64,000 bases of DNA from Chryseosolibacter indicum. GTDB taxonomy: Bacteria; Bacteroidota; Bacteroidia; Cytophagales; Cyclobacteriaceae. This document shows, piece after piece, positions 1-8,601 of the stretch; position 1 is the first letter of the stretch; each line of letters begins with the position of its first letter. A model generated the notes under the pieces. The model did not search any database. It was not told the origin of the DNA and worked only from the letters and a program-made list of their open reading frames with translations. A program made the position numbers and the translations under genes. The stretch lies in the NCBI RefSeq assembly GCF_018598585.1, contig NZ_JAHESD010000014.1, positions 34,841 to 98,840 of the forward strand, read 5' to 3'.

Positions 1-257
1 TCTTTAATGTGGGGAGATAAGAAAGCAACCTGGCTCTCCAGAGTACAGAAGTGCACATCCTTCCCTTCGTCCAATTGCTGTAATGCAGTCAGCATGAATT
101 CATTTACATCGTTAATAAAAGCAAATGTTTCAATAAAACGTTGATTGGGGCACTGTTCATTAGTCAATTCATTAAATTCATCACACCAACTGTCCATGAT
201 AGCATAAAGACTAATTAGGCGAGACGTTATATCAGATATCGTTATATTTAAATTCAT
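1..257 (-). CDS. Hypothetical protein, cut by the window edge
   Basis: Only the first 85 or so codons are visible; the gene runs off position 1. It starts at an ATG at 257 with MNLNITISDI and is open to the edge. The peptide is mostly helical and acidic, with two Cys in the seen part (in the stretches DSWCDEF and EQCPNQ) and no signal peptide or membrane segment. I do not recognise the family. It lies just downstream, on the same strand, of a small transcription unit that ends in a strong terminator at 276-305, so it would need its own promoter or read-through. Confidence 0.7.
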   Translation of the reverse strand, partial: MNLNITISDITSRLISLYAIMDSWCDEFNELTNEQCPNQRFIETFAFINDVNEFMLTALQQLDEGKDVHFCTLESQVAFLSPHIK

Positions 258-275
258 AGAGAAGGTTCAGTTAAT

Positions 276-305
276 AAAAAAGCCCGGGTTTTGCCCGGGC
301 TTTTT
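276..305 (-). terminator. Strong intrinsic terminator, symmetric
   Basis: GCCCGGG and CCCGGGC form a perfect 7-bp GC stem with a 5-nt loop, flanked by A and T runs on both sides, so it can work on either strand. On the minus strand it closes the short unit starting near 426. It sits 19 nt upstream of the start codon at 257. Confidence 0.85.
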
Positions 306-339
306 ATATGGTTAGGTTTATATCTTTCATAGTATTACC

Positions 340-426
340 TCACACCAAATCCCGGACATAATAGTTGATGTCAAAGCGTTCGCTTTGTTTCATCAAAATA
401 TTCTTGGATTTAATTGTGATCATCAT
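340..426 (-). CDS. Possible 28-residue peptide or sRNA
   Basis: Reading down from ATG at 426 gives MMITIKSKNI and ends at TGA at 340-342, 28 residues in all. A second, 8-codon ORF follows before the terminator at 276-305. The peptide is basic at its N-terminus and polar later. A good -7 box lies at 431-438, so the transcript would begin almost at the ATG (leaderless) and be about 150 nt long. It may instead be a non-coding RNA. No family recognised. Confidence 0.35.
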   Translation of the reverse strand: MMITIKSKNILMKQSERFDINYYVRDLV

Positions 427-430
427 GTAA

Positions 431-438
431 CAAAGGTA
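431..438 (-). promoter_or_regulatory. Bacteroidota-type -7 box
   Basis: TACCTTTG on the minus strand matches TAnnTTTG exactly. The -33 region about 20 nt upstream is weak. It would drive the small unit at 340-426. Confidence 0.5.
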
Positions 439-611
439 GCGTAAAATTCAGAATAACATACGTTCTCTCATATGAAATTTTTGCTGCTAATGCATTACTT
501 ATTTAACTGTTTGTTAATCCACAACTTGGAAATGAGGTGAAGCATAACCTCCTCAAGCAACTACTACAGGTCAGATGGCATAATTGTTTGAACGAAGAAG
601 ATGCACTTAAA

Positions 612-1022
612 ATGAAAATGTTTATGAAAGTAATTCCAACAAGAGTTCATGGGGTATTAGACTACCTCGTGGGCATTTTCCTGATAGCCGCTCCGTGGCT
701 TTTAGGTTTTGCAGGGAATGGCGCTGAAACATGGGTACCAGTAATATTAGGTATAGGTGCTATCCTGTACAGCCTTATGACCAATTATGAATTAGGTGCA
801 TCGAAGATGCTTTCAATGCGTACGCATTTGAATATGGATCTTCTCTCTGGTGCTTTTCTTGCAATATCTCCTTGGTTGTTTGGTTTCAATGAGTATGTTT
901 ATCTACCTCATTTGTTGCTGGGTATTATGGAGATCGGCGTAGCTTTATTAACTGATCCTGTTCCGGCACATGCAACCAATAATAGTGTGCTTACAGACAG
1001 GCAACACAGGCACGCTCACTAA
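612..1022 (+). CDS. SPW-repeat integral membrane protein
   Basis: A small inner-membrane protein of about 136 residues with two copies of the SPW-type repeat: a helix ending in IAAPWLLGF, then a second ending in ISPWLFGF. Each Pro-Trp sits inside a membrane helix, and four hydrophobic helices can be counted. The tail is hydrophilic and His-rich (RQHRHAH). I chose the ATG at 612 over a GTG at 537 because homology-like sequence starts at VIPTRVHGVLDYLVG; 618 and 624 are also possible. SPW-repeat proteins have no settled biochemical function. The gene stands alone and ends in a clear terminator. Confidence 0.85.
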   Translation: MKMFMKVIPTRVHGVLDYLVGIFLIAAPWLLGFAGNGAETWVPVILGIGAILYSLMTNYELGASKMLSMRTHLNMDLLSGAFLAISPWLFGFNEYVYLPHLLLGIMEIGVALLTDPVPAHATNNSVLTDRQHRHAH

Positions 1023-1045
1023 AGACAAGTTTATCAAAAACAACG

Positions 1046-1076
1046 AAGCCGGGATTTAGTCCCCGGCTTTTTTTGC
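1046..1076 (+). terminator. Intrinsic terminator after the SPW-repeat gene
   Basis: AAGCCGGG and CCCGGCTT form a stem with a 7-8-nt loop, followed by a run of T. Confidence 0.85.
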
Positions 1077-1087
1077 TTTACGCCGCA

Positions 1088-1116
1088 TTGAGGTATTTAC
1101 AAATACGCTATTTTTG
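1088..1116 (+). promoter_or_regulatory. Promoter for the gene at 1133
   Basis: TATTTTTG at 1109-1116 matches the -7 box TAnnTTTG, with TTG at 1088-1090, 18 nt upstream, as the -33 element. The predicted transcript start is 10-15 nt before the ATG at 1133. Confidence 0.55.
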
Positions 1117-1132
1117 TAAAAAAAGTAAGCGT

Positions 1133-1543
1133 ATGATCAATGCTGCTCATGTTGAAGAAGCACCAGTTAAGGTAAAACCGAAAATTGATATTGATACATT
1201 AACAGCAATAGCTCCCGAAACACTCGAAGATTCTTTTGTATACGTTCACTGCCATTTCCAAAATACCGCTCATGATATGTTAATCAGGATCTGGAGGTCT
1301 ACCTATTTGGTAGATAAAGGAAGTGGGTCTCGTTCCAAGCTTATACATGCTGAAAACATCAGCTTCGCCCCTGTTTGGACAAAAATACCAGACGGCGTCA
1401 ATTACTCCTTTCTCCTGATTTTTGAAGGCCTTCCCAAAAGCTGTAAACAATTTGACTTGGTTGAAGAAATTCCGCAGCCCGGAGGCTTTGAGGTGCGAAA
1501 CATCTCCCGTAACGAAAAAGACGTTTACCATATCAACATTTAG
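1133..1543 (+). CDS. Uncharacterised cytoplasmic protein, beta-rich
   Basis: A soluble protein of 136 residues with no signal peptide. The start is placed at ATG 1133 (MINAAHVEEAP) because a promoter-like element ends 17 nt before it. The first 40 residues are polar and probably flexible. The rest alternates hydrophobic residues in beta fashion (FVYVHCHFQNT, MLIRIWRSTYLV, YSFLLIFEGL), suggesting a compact beta sandwich. It ends with DVYHINI. I do not recognise a named family and assign no function. It is monocistronic and faces the permease gene at 1648-4080. Confidence 0.7.
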   Translation: MINAAHVEEAPVKVKPKIDIDTLTAIAPETLEDSFVYVHCHFQNTAHDMLIRIWRSTYLVDKGSGSRSKLIHAENISFAPVWTKIPDGVNYSFLLIFEGLPKSCKQFDLVEEIPQPGGFEVRNISRNEKDVYHINI

Positions 1544-1588
1544 TCACGTAGCTGTTTATCTTTTATAACCAAGCAGTAAGTACTCTAG

Positions 1589-1630
1589 TATTCCTGCCCT
1601 CTCCTAATCATTTTAGAACTGGCAGGAATA
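1589..1630. repeat. Inverted repeat between convergent genes
   Basis: TATTCCTGCC at 1589-1598 is repeated inverted at 1621-1630 with a 22-nt loop. It lies between two converging genes and may serve as a shared transcript end, although no T run follows. Confidence 0.4.
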
Positions 1631-1647
1631 CATCCAATACGTTTGTT

Positions 1648-4080
1648 TTATTCACTTCTTAAAGAAGTTACAGGATTGGCTATAGAAGCTTTAATTGCCT
1701 GGTACCCGATTGTTGCAGAAACTACTAAAAGCACAATAGCAAAGCTGACAATGTAAGAAATGGCATCTACTGTTGTGTGGTAAGTAAAGTTCTCCATCCA
1801 CCTGTTTATAAGGTAATAAGATATTGGAATGGCTAGAACAAAACCAAGCAGAACCAACCATGCAAAATCTTTAAAAATAAGCCTTAAGATATTTATTATG
1901 GTGGCTCCTAACACTTTCCTAACGCCTATCTCTCTCACTTTCCGCTGTACAATAAAGAGCACCAATCCATAGACGCCCAAACAGGAGATAATTATAGCGA
2001 TAAAGGTGAAAGCTTGTATTATCGAACCAAAATTCTGATAGTTCTCGTATTGTTGATTGATCTGTTCATCCAGGAACGTAAACTCAAAAGTTTTTTCAGG
2101 AAACATCTTACTCCATTCTTCTCTCAGCTTATCTATAGTTTGCTGAACATTACCATTGTCAAATTTTACAGATAACATGTTGAATTGATTGGGTTCTATA
2201 TCAAGAACCATTGAAGAAACTGGCGTAGTGAGTGCTGTGAAGTTAAAATCTTTAATCACACCAATTACCTTCCCTTTTTTTCCTTCGAGATTTATTGTTT
2301 TGCCTAATGCCTTCTCAGGAGTTTCCCACTTAAACTCATTTACTGCGGTTTCATTTACAATAAAGGCTTCATCGATATCGGATTTGTTTTCACGGCTAAA
2401 TCCTCTTCCTGCTACCAATTCCATCCCGTACGACTGAAGGAATCCGTGATCAACAGCCAGGTTTGCAATGAATAGTCTATCCTCTTGGGTAAATCCTTCC
2501 GGAACAGTACCGCGGAAAACTGCGCCCAAGCCTGGAGCGTTTGATGACAACGTGGTTTGTTTTATCCCCGCCTGGGCTTCAATAACATCACGATAGGACT
2601 GTAACCGTACCCAAAATGTTGAGTCATTCTGTCTGAAAATCCCGTTAAGGTTATTGCTAAAAAGCGGAACATTAATTACTTGCTCCTTCTGGAAACCAAG
2701 CGGCCTTGAAGAAAGGAAATTTAATTGTTTAACAATCAAGAGCGATCCTGATAACAACATACACGCAACACAAAGTTGGAATACAACAAGCGCTCGTCGT
2801 AAGGTTTGACTTCCCATGTTGTTGGCTCCTCCTTTGATAGAATTAACAGAGTTAAATTTCGTAACAAAATATGCCGGGTATCCACCAGCAAGCAATGTCA
2901 TCACGAGTAACAGAATAAGTGATGCTACGATCATGGTTGCATCTACAGCTTCTCCATATACCAGGTTTTTATTAGTGAGTTCATTGAGCAGGGGAAGCGT
3001 TGCGTAAAGAATAAAATAACTGACTGCTATTGCTCCCGTACAGAATAGAAAACTTTCTGAGAGAAATTGCCCAATAAGCTGTGACTTTAAAGAACCTAAT
3101 ATTTTTCTGATGCCTATTTCTTTTATTCTTGAAAATGATTGCGCAGTGCTTAAATTGATATAATTGATACATGCAATGAGCAGGGTAAGTATACCTACAC
3201 CAATAAAGATGTACAGGTTAGTCATAGAATTTGTTGCTGAAGGTTCAGCAAGCAATGTACTATGAAGGTGAATATCCGTGAGTGGCATAAGCGTAAATAC
3301 CTGTCCTACCTGAAGCTGAGGCTTTGCATACTTCTTAACAAAATCACCCATCTTGTTGTCTATGTTCTTTGGGTCGGCGCCCGGTGTAAGTAATACGTAG
3401 GTATAAGAGTGGCTGATGACAAAGTTCACGGCAAGGTTATTTTTCAAAGCAGCTGCAGCCTCTGGAGACTCTAGGTCGTACATATTTTCATAAGGTACAA
3501 GCATATTGAAACGGATATGAGAGCTCTCCGGAAATGACTTAACTACACCGGCAATCTTAAAAGAAACCTTACCGCCGAATAACAGCGATTCTCCCATAGG
3601 ATCTTTGTTGCCAAAGTATTTCTTCGCCATTTCTTCCGTTATAATTACTGTAAACTTTTCGCGTAATGCCTTTGATGCATTACCATCTACAAAGGAAAAA
3701 CTGAACATGTTCATAATGGCGGAGTCTGCGAAAAAGATATTCTCTTCCTCAAATGACTCTTCTCCATTTTGTTTGGAGACTGAAACATTTCTGCCATACA
3801 AACGCGCAGCCTCTTCAACTCCCGGAAAGAATTCCTTCATTAAGGGTGCAATGGGTGGCGGTGTGCTCGCAAGTTCTAATCCATTTGGTGCTGTATACTT
3901 TATGCGATAGAGTTGTTCAGCTTTTTCATGGAATTGATCATAGCTTAATTCAGATCGAACATAACTCATGATGAGTAAGGCCAATGAGAGACCACATGTA
4001 AGACCAATAAAGTTGATAAATGCATAGGCTTTATTTTTCTGGATTGATCGGATGGCGGTTTTGAAGAAGTTTTTAAGCAT
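1648..4080 (-). CDS. FtsX/MacB-type ABC transporter permease
   Basis: An inner-membrane permease of 810 residues with the double layout common in Bacteroidota. A first helix (about 18-42) is followed by a MacB-type periplasmic domain, then an FtsX core with helices near 290, 340 and 380. A helix near 430 (VVFQLCVACMLLSGSLLIV) starts a second half with another periplasmic domain and a final three-helix FtsX core. Both cores carry the coupling motif EIGIRK.LG / EIGVRKVLGA that meets the ATPase. The family usually moves lipoproteins, peptides or signals across the envelope with a LolD/MacB-like ATPase. None lies next to it here, so its ATPase must be elsewhere. It ends in LRSE, as is usual for the family. 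Confidence 0.92.
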   Translation of the reverse strand: MLKNFFKTAIRSIQKNKAYAFINFIGLTCGLSLALLIMSYVRSELSYDQFHEKAEQLYRIKYTAPNGLELASTPPPIAPLMKEFFPGVEEAARLYGRNVSVSKQNGEESFEEENIFFADSAIMNMFSFSFVDGNASKALREKFTVIITEEMAKKYFGNKDPMGESLLFGGKVSFKIAGVVKSFPESSHIRFNMLVPYENMYDLESPEAAAALKNNLAVNFVISHSYTYVLLTPGADPKNIDNKMGDFVKKYAKPQLQVGQVFTLMPLTDIHLHSTLLAEPSATNSMTNLYIFIGVGILTLLIACINYINLSTAQSFSRIKEIGIRKILGSLKSQLIGQFLSESFLFCTGAIAVSYFILYATLPLLNELTNKNLVYGEAVDATMIVASLILLLVMTLLAGGYPAYFVTKFNSVNSIKGGANNMGSQTLRRALVVFQLCVACMLLSGSLLIVKQLNFLSSRPLGFQKEQVINVPLFSNNLNGIFRQNDSTFWVRLQSYRDVIEAQAGIKQTTLSSNAPGLGAVFRGTVPEGFTQEDRLFIANLAVDHGFLQSYGMELVAGRGFSRENKSDIDEAFIVNETAVNEFKWETPEKALGKTINLEGKKGKVIGVIKDFNFTALTTPVSSMVLDIEPNQFNMLSVKFDNGNVQQTIDKLREEWSKMFPEKTFEFTFLDEQINQQYENYQNFGSIIQAFTFIAIIISCLGVYGLVLFIVQRKVREIGVRKVLGATIINILRLIFKDFAWLVLLGFVLAIPISYYLINRWMENFTYHTTVDAISYIVSFAIVLLVVSATIGYQAIKASIANPVTSLRSE

Positions 4081-4381
4081 AGGTTGGGCGTTAAAGCATT
4101 ATACCAGTTTACTGAAAACTTAGTCCAAAAGTTATGCAATTCTAAATAACCGGAAAAAACAAGGGTGTGAGTGGCTGATAGTTTTTTAAACTACTGAAAT
4201 CTGGGGGATTAGGACTTATTGAGTTGCAGCATAATTAGCCTGAACTGCTTCAAACTTTCCGGATTACGGAATGTCCTTCTTTCCGATGCAACATTTAAAG
4301 CAGAAAGCATACAATTTAATGTATGCTTTCTGCAAAAGTTAATTAGTTTCACTAACACTGAATTCTATCAGTGTAATCTCA
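4081..4381. other. Intergenic stretch, permease to lipoprotein
   Basis: This roughly 300-bp stretch holds the terminator of the upstream lipoprotein gene at 4300-4333 and, by position, the promoter of the permease gene. No ORF or convincing -7 box was found. Confidence 0.6.
4300..4333 (-). terminator. Hairpin terminator of the lipoprotein gene
   Basis: GCAGAAAGCATAC at 4300-4312 pairs perfectly with 4321-4333 around an 8-nt loop. On the minus strand it lies about 50 nt past the stop at 4382 and is followed by TTTAAAT. Confidence 0.75.
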
Positions 4382-4900
4382 TTACTTTTTCTTAAAAGTA
4401 TAAGTGCCGTGTATATCCATAACACTGGTACTTCCCTGCTGTGACAAGCTATGAGTAAAATCGTATTCCATTTTCAAGGTAGTACTAGTTAATTCAATAA
4501 TCGTAGCTTTTTGAATACCACCAGGACCGTTAACTATTAGTGTCTTGCCATCTTGAAGCCAGGTACCATCTGCAAGAAACCCTTCGAAGTAAGTATCTAG
4601 TTCAAAACTTTGGCCTTGCAAGCTGTAGGTTAACTCGATTGTATAGTCTCCCTCACTTTTATATGTAGCCGGGCCTTCGTTAAATGTAACTAACAGATCC
4701 ATGTCTTTTCCCCTTCCTGTAAAGTTCATTTCCATCTCAACACCCTGCGTTACAGTTGTACTGGTTCCTTCATAGTTAATCGCAGTTACTTCCCAAGATC
4801 CCACCAATTGTTGCCCCGTAATTTTAGGTTCGTCATCATCCTCTTTACAAGCAAAGAGAATAGTAACAAGAGCAATTAACAAAAGTTTAGAAATTTTCAT
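4382..4900 (-). CDS. Lipocalin-like lipoprotein
   Basis: A lipoprotein of 172 residues. The signal peptide MKISKLLLIALVTILFAC ends in a lipobox (LFAC, Cys18), followed by an acidic stretch (KEDDDEP), a frequent surface-export signal in Bacteroidota lipoproteins. From about residue 28, GQQLVGSWEVTAINYEG is the typical start of the lipocalin-like / DUF5004-type beta-barrel seen in many such lipoproteins. The remainder is beta-rich and ends in YTFKKK. Ligand unknown. It is monocistronic with its own terminator at 4300-4333. Confidence 0.75.
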   Translation of the reverse strand: MKISKLLLIALVTILFACKEDDDEPKITGQQLVGSWEVTAINYEGTSTTVTQGVEMEMNFTGRGKDMDLLVTFNEGPATYKSEGDYTIELTYSLQGQSFELDTYFEGFLADGTWLQDGKTLIVNGPGGIQKATIIELTSTTLKMEYDFTHSLSQQGSTSVMDIHGTYTFKKK

Positions 4901-5002
4901 AATATAAATTGTATTTAGTTAGTGTGGCTTAAAAAAAATAGTCTCATTTAGTGTTCAATTTCTAATACAAAATTCTCAAAAGAACACTCTTGGTCTAAGC
5001 AA

Positions 5003-6268
5003 TTACTCCTGACTATTCGCGTAAAACTGGTACCCGATAAAGCTGTATAATAGAAGATTAAATATGTCCCACGCCAAATTAGGTAAAACAAACGCCATAA
5101 GAATTAGTACTCCACAGCCAATGCCGAAGATGGTACCAAGTGTTTTAAGCCTGCGCTTACTTTTTTCAAGGGTACGTGTAGCAATCGAGCTTACTACAAC
5201 GGTTAATGCGATTCCTGAACATAAAACATAAAACCCTAAATTTTTCCATTGTACATCAGGATCAACATCGAAAGAATAAAATAGCACTGCCCCAAGAACT
5301 GCCATCAATAGCAAAGCTGCACAACGGTTAGCAACATCAATTTCCTCTTCTGTGAGCACATACTTCCCGAAAGCGTGAAATCGAAGGAAAATATTTGACA
5401 CGGGGCCGATGATCCAGGTTGATATTGCAAAGGTAGTGTACACGATCACAACAGCTTGGGCTATCGGGGCAAAGGTGCCAAGAGCATTGGAAACACTATC
5501 AAGCCCCCTGATCATTACATAACCAAGAATTATTACAGCCCACCTTACTTGGGGTGTTAATCCTTGCATCCAGAAAGCATATTTTAGGAAGAGTCGATAA
5601 TAAAGGTTCGTTGCCCTAATAGACTCTAACATTCCCTGTCTGGCGTATTCGTTTGTAGGGTCAATTCTTAATGCCTCGCGAAAATGATCTTTGGCTTTGT
5701 CATATTCACCTTTTTGTAATGCCCCAAATCCCACTGATGCGTGGGTAAGGGGATTCATCGGGTTGCTTTTCAAAGCCTGTTGGTCAGCCTGTACATGGTC
5801 TTCCTTCCTGTCAAGCCGAAGTAGTGCCATGCTTCTATGATTAAGACAAATCTCGTTTTGCGGATCAATACGTAAACCGTTATCTGCAGCCTCGAGCGCT
5901 TTCTCAAATTCCGCATCAAGAAAATAGATTGCGGCCTTTAACCCATGGGCCTCCGCCATCATAGGGTCAAATGCCAAAGCACTATCCAAAAATTTTAACG
6001 CGCTTTTCCTCTTACCTGTTTGAGTTTGTGTAAGCCCTTTGAGATAGAGAATATTTGCATCAGACGGATCTAATTTTATAAGTTGATCAGCAACTTCATC
6101 TGCTTTTTCATTTTTATCCAAACCCAGATAAATTTGAATAAGTATAATAAGAGCCGGAATGCTTTCAGGATCTGAGGCGAGGTATGTATTTACTTCTTTG
6201 TGTGCTTCAGCATAACGTTTTTGTTTGAGCAGGTAGTCTGCCTTATAGAGGGCTTTTTCCAGTTCCAT
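5003..6268 (-). CDS. TPR protein with C-terminal membrane domain
   Basis: This protein has 421 residues. Residues 1-215 hold about six TPR units (for example AEAHGLKAAIYFLDAEFEKA and PLTHASVGFGALQKGEYDKA). Residues 225-421 carry five or so hydrophobic helices (WAVIILGYVMI, VVIVYTTFAISTWI, CAALLLMAVLGAVLFY, LGFYVLCSGIALTVVV, LILMAFVLPNLAWDIF). TPR domains bind partner proteins, so the protein probably holds a complex at the membrane with the TPR part in the cytoplasm. It lies 18 nt after the TPR-AAA gene on the same strand and shares its TPR theme. The two products probably interact. The membrane domain is not one I recognise. Confidence 0.8.
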   Translation of the reverse strand: MELEKALYKADYLLKQKRYAEAHKEVNTYLASDPESIPALIILIQIYLGLDKNEKADEVADQLIKLDPSDANILYLKGLTQTQTGKRKSALKFLDSALAFDPMMAEAHGLKAAIYFLDAEFEKALEAADNGLRIDPQNEICLNHRSMALLRLDRKEDHVQADQQALKSNPMNPLTHASVGFGALQKGEYDKAKDHFREALRIDPTNEYARQGMLESIRATNLYYRLFLKYAFWMQGLTPQVRWAVIILGYVMIRGLDSVSNALGTFAPIAQAVVIVYTTFAISTWIIGPVSNIFLRFHAFGKYVLTEEEIDVANRCAALLLMAVLGAVLFYSFDVDPDVQWKNLGFYVLCSGIALTVVVSSIATRTLEKSKRRLKTLGTIFGIGCGVLILMAFVLPNLAWDIFNLLLYSFIGYQFYANSQE

Positions 6269-6286
6269 TATTTGTAAAAGAGCGGT

Positions 6287-7609
6287 TTATTTCAATTTCA
6301 GATAAGTCAGTATTTCATCGTAAATACCAGAATCGTTGGCATACATCGCGTAGTTCTTAGCAGTTTGAAACCACTCCTTCGTACTCGGTTTTACTTTCTT
6401 TATAGCATTCGTCAAATCCTTCATTTGCAATGCAGTCGGTATTCCATTCTTAATTGCCTCTTGAAGTTTATCTTCAACGGCTACATCAATACAACCATTA
6501 ATATCAGCTCCAGAAAAACCATCTGTTAATTTCCCCAGTGTCGGGTAATCTATTTTTTCAATAGGCTTACCTGATAAAGCCAGTTTAAAGATTTCAACCC
6601 TGCTTTCAAGCACAGGTGGTTGTACAAATATCAACCTGTCGAAACGGCCTGGTCTTCGAAAAGCCGAATCTAAATGCCATGGTGCATTTGTAGCACCAAC
6701 AACAAGAATGCCTTCATTGTTACTACCCACCCCATCCAGTTCTGCAAGAAACTGGTTGATTAAATTTCGTCCGGCACTGCTGCGTAAATCATTCCGGTTA
6801 GCTCCCAACGCATCTATCTCGTCAAAGAAAAGTACGCAGGGCGACATAGCTCTGGCTTTTTCAAAGATCAGGTTGAGCTTCTTTTCGCTCTGTCCGATAT
6901 ACATATCCAGGATCTCATCAATGCCTACGGATATAAATTGAGAATCAATTTCTCCTGCTGTAGCTTTTGCCAGAAAAGTTTTTCCGCAACCAGGTGGGCC
7001 ATAGAATAGAATTCCACCGCCAATTTTTTTGCCGTATGACTTATACAAGTCCGCATGCTTCAGAGGGTGAATAATCTTCAGGCTGATCTGCTCCTTTTCA
7101 TAGTCCATTCCACCCACATCTTTAAACGTAACTTGTTCTTTCTTTCCAAACATTTCGGATTCGATTCTGTCAGAAAAAGAAGTATCATCCAACCGCTCTG
7201 GTTGTTTAGATTGCTGGGTTAAAAGCTTAACGTCAAGTGCTGGGTCAACATAATCTGGTTTTAACTGCTTAATCTTTTTATAAGTTTCTACTGCCTCGTG
7301 TGTGTTATTTTCTTCCATACTAACACGACACATTAAAATAAGCGCATTAATGTTGTTGAGATCCTGATTGAGCAGCTCCTCCAACACCACTGCTGCGGTA
7401 CTAAAGTTCTTTTTCCCGAAGTAACTCTGCGCTAGTCCCAGCTTAGCTTTATTATTTTGTGGCTCCTTAGCTATTAGATTTAAACACTCTGCCTGCAGCT
7501 CATCCCATTGCGCACTTTTAATCAGGGCATCAATTATCAGTTGTTGTAAATATTGATTATCAGGAGAAACGCTGAGGGCTTCCTTTAGTTTTCTGATTTC
7601 TTCGTTCAT
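6287..7609 (-). CDS. TPR-AAA ATPase (FtsH/Vps4/p97-like AAA module)
   Basis: An ATPase of 440 residues. TPR-like helices fill about residues 15-130; a single classical AAA module follows. Counting from TTG 7615: Walker A GPPGCGKT (206-213), pore-loop-like MYIG (238-241), Walker B VLFFDEID (261-268), sensor GATN (307-310) and the arginine-finger stretch FRRPGRFD (319-326). All catalytic residues are kept. No protease or membrane segment is present, so it is probably an unfoldase or remodeller whose TPR part picks substrates. I prefer ATG 7609 (MNEEIRKL) to the TTG two codons earlier. It is first in a two-gene unit with the TPR membrane protein 18 nt downstream. Confidence 0.88.
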   Translation of the reverse strand: MNEEIRKLKEALSVSPDNQYLQQLIIDALIKSAQWDELQAECLNLIAKEPQNNKAKLGLAQSYFGKKNFSTAAVVLEELLNQDLNNINALILMCRVSMEENNTHEAVETYKKIKQLKPDYVDPALDVKLLTQQSKQPERLDDTSFSDRIESEMFGKKEQVTFKDVGGMDYEKEQISLKIIHPLKHADLYKSYGKKIGGGILFYGPPGCGKTFLAKATAGEIDSQFISVGIDEILDMYIGQSEKKLNLIFEKARAMSPCVLFFDEIDALGANRNDLRSSAGRNLINQFLAELDGVGSNNEGILVVGATNAPWHLDSAFRRPGRFDRLIFVQPPVLESRVEIFKLALSGKPIEKIDYPTLGKLTDGFSGADINGCIDVAVEDKLQEAIKNGIPTALQMKDLTNAIKKVKPSTKEWFQTAKNYAMYANDSGIYDEILTYLKLK

Positions 7610-7940
7610 CGCCAAAAGAGGATTTTATTATGCTATGCTTATTTGCAATTCTTTGTTTAATCAGTAAGAGTAACCAATTGATAATTCGAAAACTCCTCTC
7701 TGAAAACTTCGTCTAAAAATAGTGAAAGAAATAAACATGACCATTGCTTCAACAGCAAACGAAGCAAAGAATAGGCGTGCGATGTAAGGATATTTGTATT
7801 TAAGTTATTTTTCTTTATGCTCTTTCCATTAAAACATAAGGAGCAAGAGAGTTACTGGTCAACACAAAGTCGTTATTTGCTGAATCTACATCATCAAAAC
7901 TTACGCAGTTTACTTCCTCTCTCACCCTTAATACATCGTA
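7610..7940. other. Intergenic stretch upstream of TPR-AAA gene
   Basis: About 330 bp. The part from 7815 to 7940 is open in the same frame as the gene ending at 7941 and reads like protein for 41 codons beyond that gene's TAA (see findings). No terminator or -7 box was seen in the rest. Confidence 0.5.
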
Positions 7941-8282
7941 TTACTCTGCCGAGAAATAATTTACTAGACCTTTAATAAATTGGATGCCTCCAAATAGAAT
8001 GGCTCCCCAGAAAATAAAACCAATATTGGCAAGTGTGGCAATGGTACCTCCGGCACACCACAATGCACCGTAAAGAATATCTTTTTGTGCAGCGTCTTTC
8101 TTAGCCTTAATAATTTCATCTTCAAGCTTAGATACAATTGTATACGCTGCATCAGTACTTAGTCCTTTATCAATTAAGGCTTTTTGAACTTCGTCAACTG
8201 ATTTGCTCTGATTAACCATTAGGTCTGCTGCATAAGAATAGAGTTCATTAAGCGCTTCTACGGCGGTGGTTTGATTTTCCAT
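7941..8282 (-). CDS. Small membrane protein with UBA-like N-terminus
   Basis: A protein of 113 residues. Residues 1-65 are helical and acidic; SVDEVQKALIDKGLSTDAAY resembles a three-helix UBA-like unit. A linker (KAKKDAAQKD) leads to two close membrane helices (ILYGALWCAGGTIATLANIG and FIFWGAILFGGIQFIKGLV). No catalytic motif is seen. It is upstream of the TPR-AAA/TPR-membrane pair on the same strand but 330 bp away, so operon membership is uncertain. The frame stays open for 41 codons after the TAA. Confidence 0.75.
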   Translation of the reverse strand: MENQTTAVEALNELYSYAADLMVNQSKSVDEVQKALIDKGLSTDAAYTIVSKLEDEIIKAKKDAAQKDILYGALWCAGGTIATLANIGFIFWGAILFGGIQFIKGLVNYFSAE

Positions 8283-8601
8283 GGGGTTTACTTTTGTTTA
8301 ATTATTTCTTTTAATGAAGTCTATTGAACATTGAATAGGCATCAGCGTTAATAGAAGACATTAAATAAAAATAAGGAAAGTATGCTGATTTAGGTAAGCA
8401 CGATCGTCTATACATTATGATTCAAACCCCATTCCTTCTGCTAAAGACGATTAAATTTAAGAATTACGATGTGATTCATTGAAAATTCAGATACCAATCA
8501 TACAGCCGAAGACGTACTCATAAAGTAGTAGATAAAACACATGTATGTTAAATTAACCCAAGCACTATTTTGTAGATACACAAATATTTTCACCTAGGCA
8601 T
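8283..8601. other. Intergenic stretch without recognised content
   Basis: About 320 A+T-rich bp between two minus-strand genes. No ORF, hairpin with a T run, or clear promoter box was found. It should hold the promoter of the gene at 7941-8282. Confidence 0.5.
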
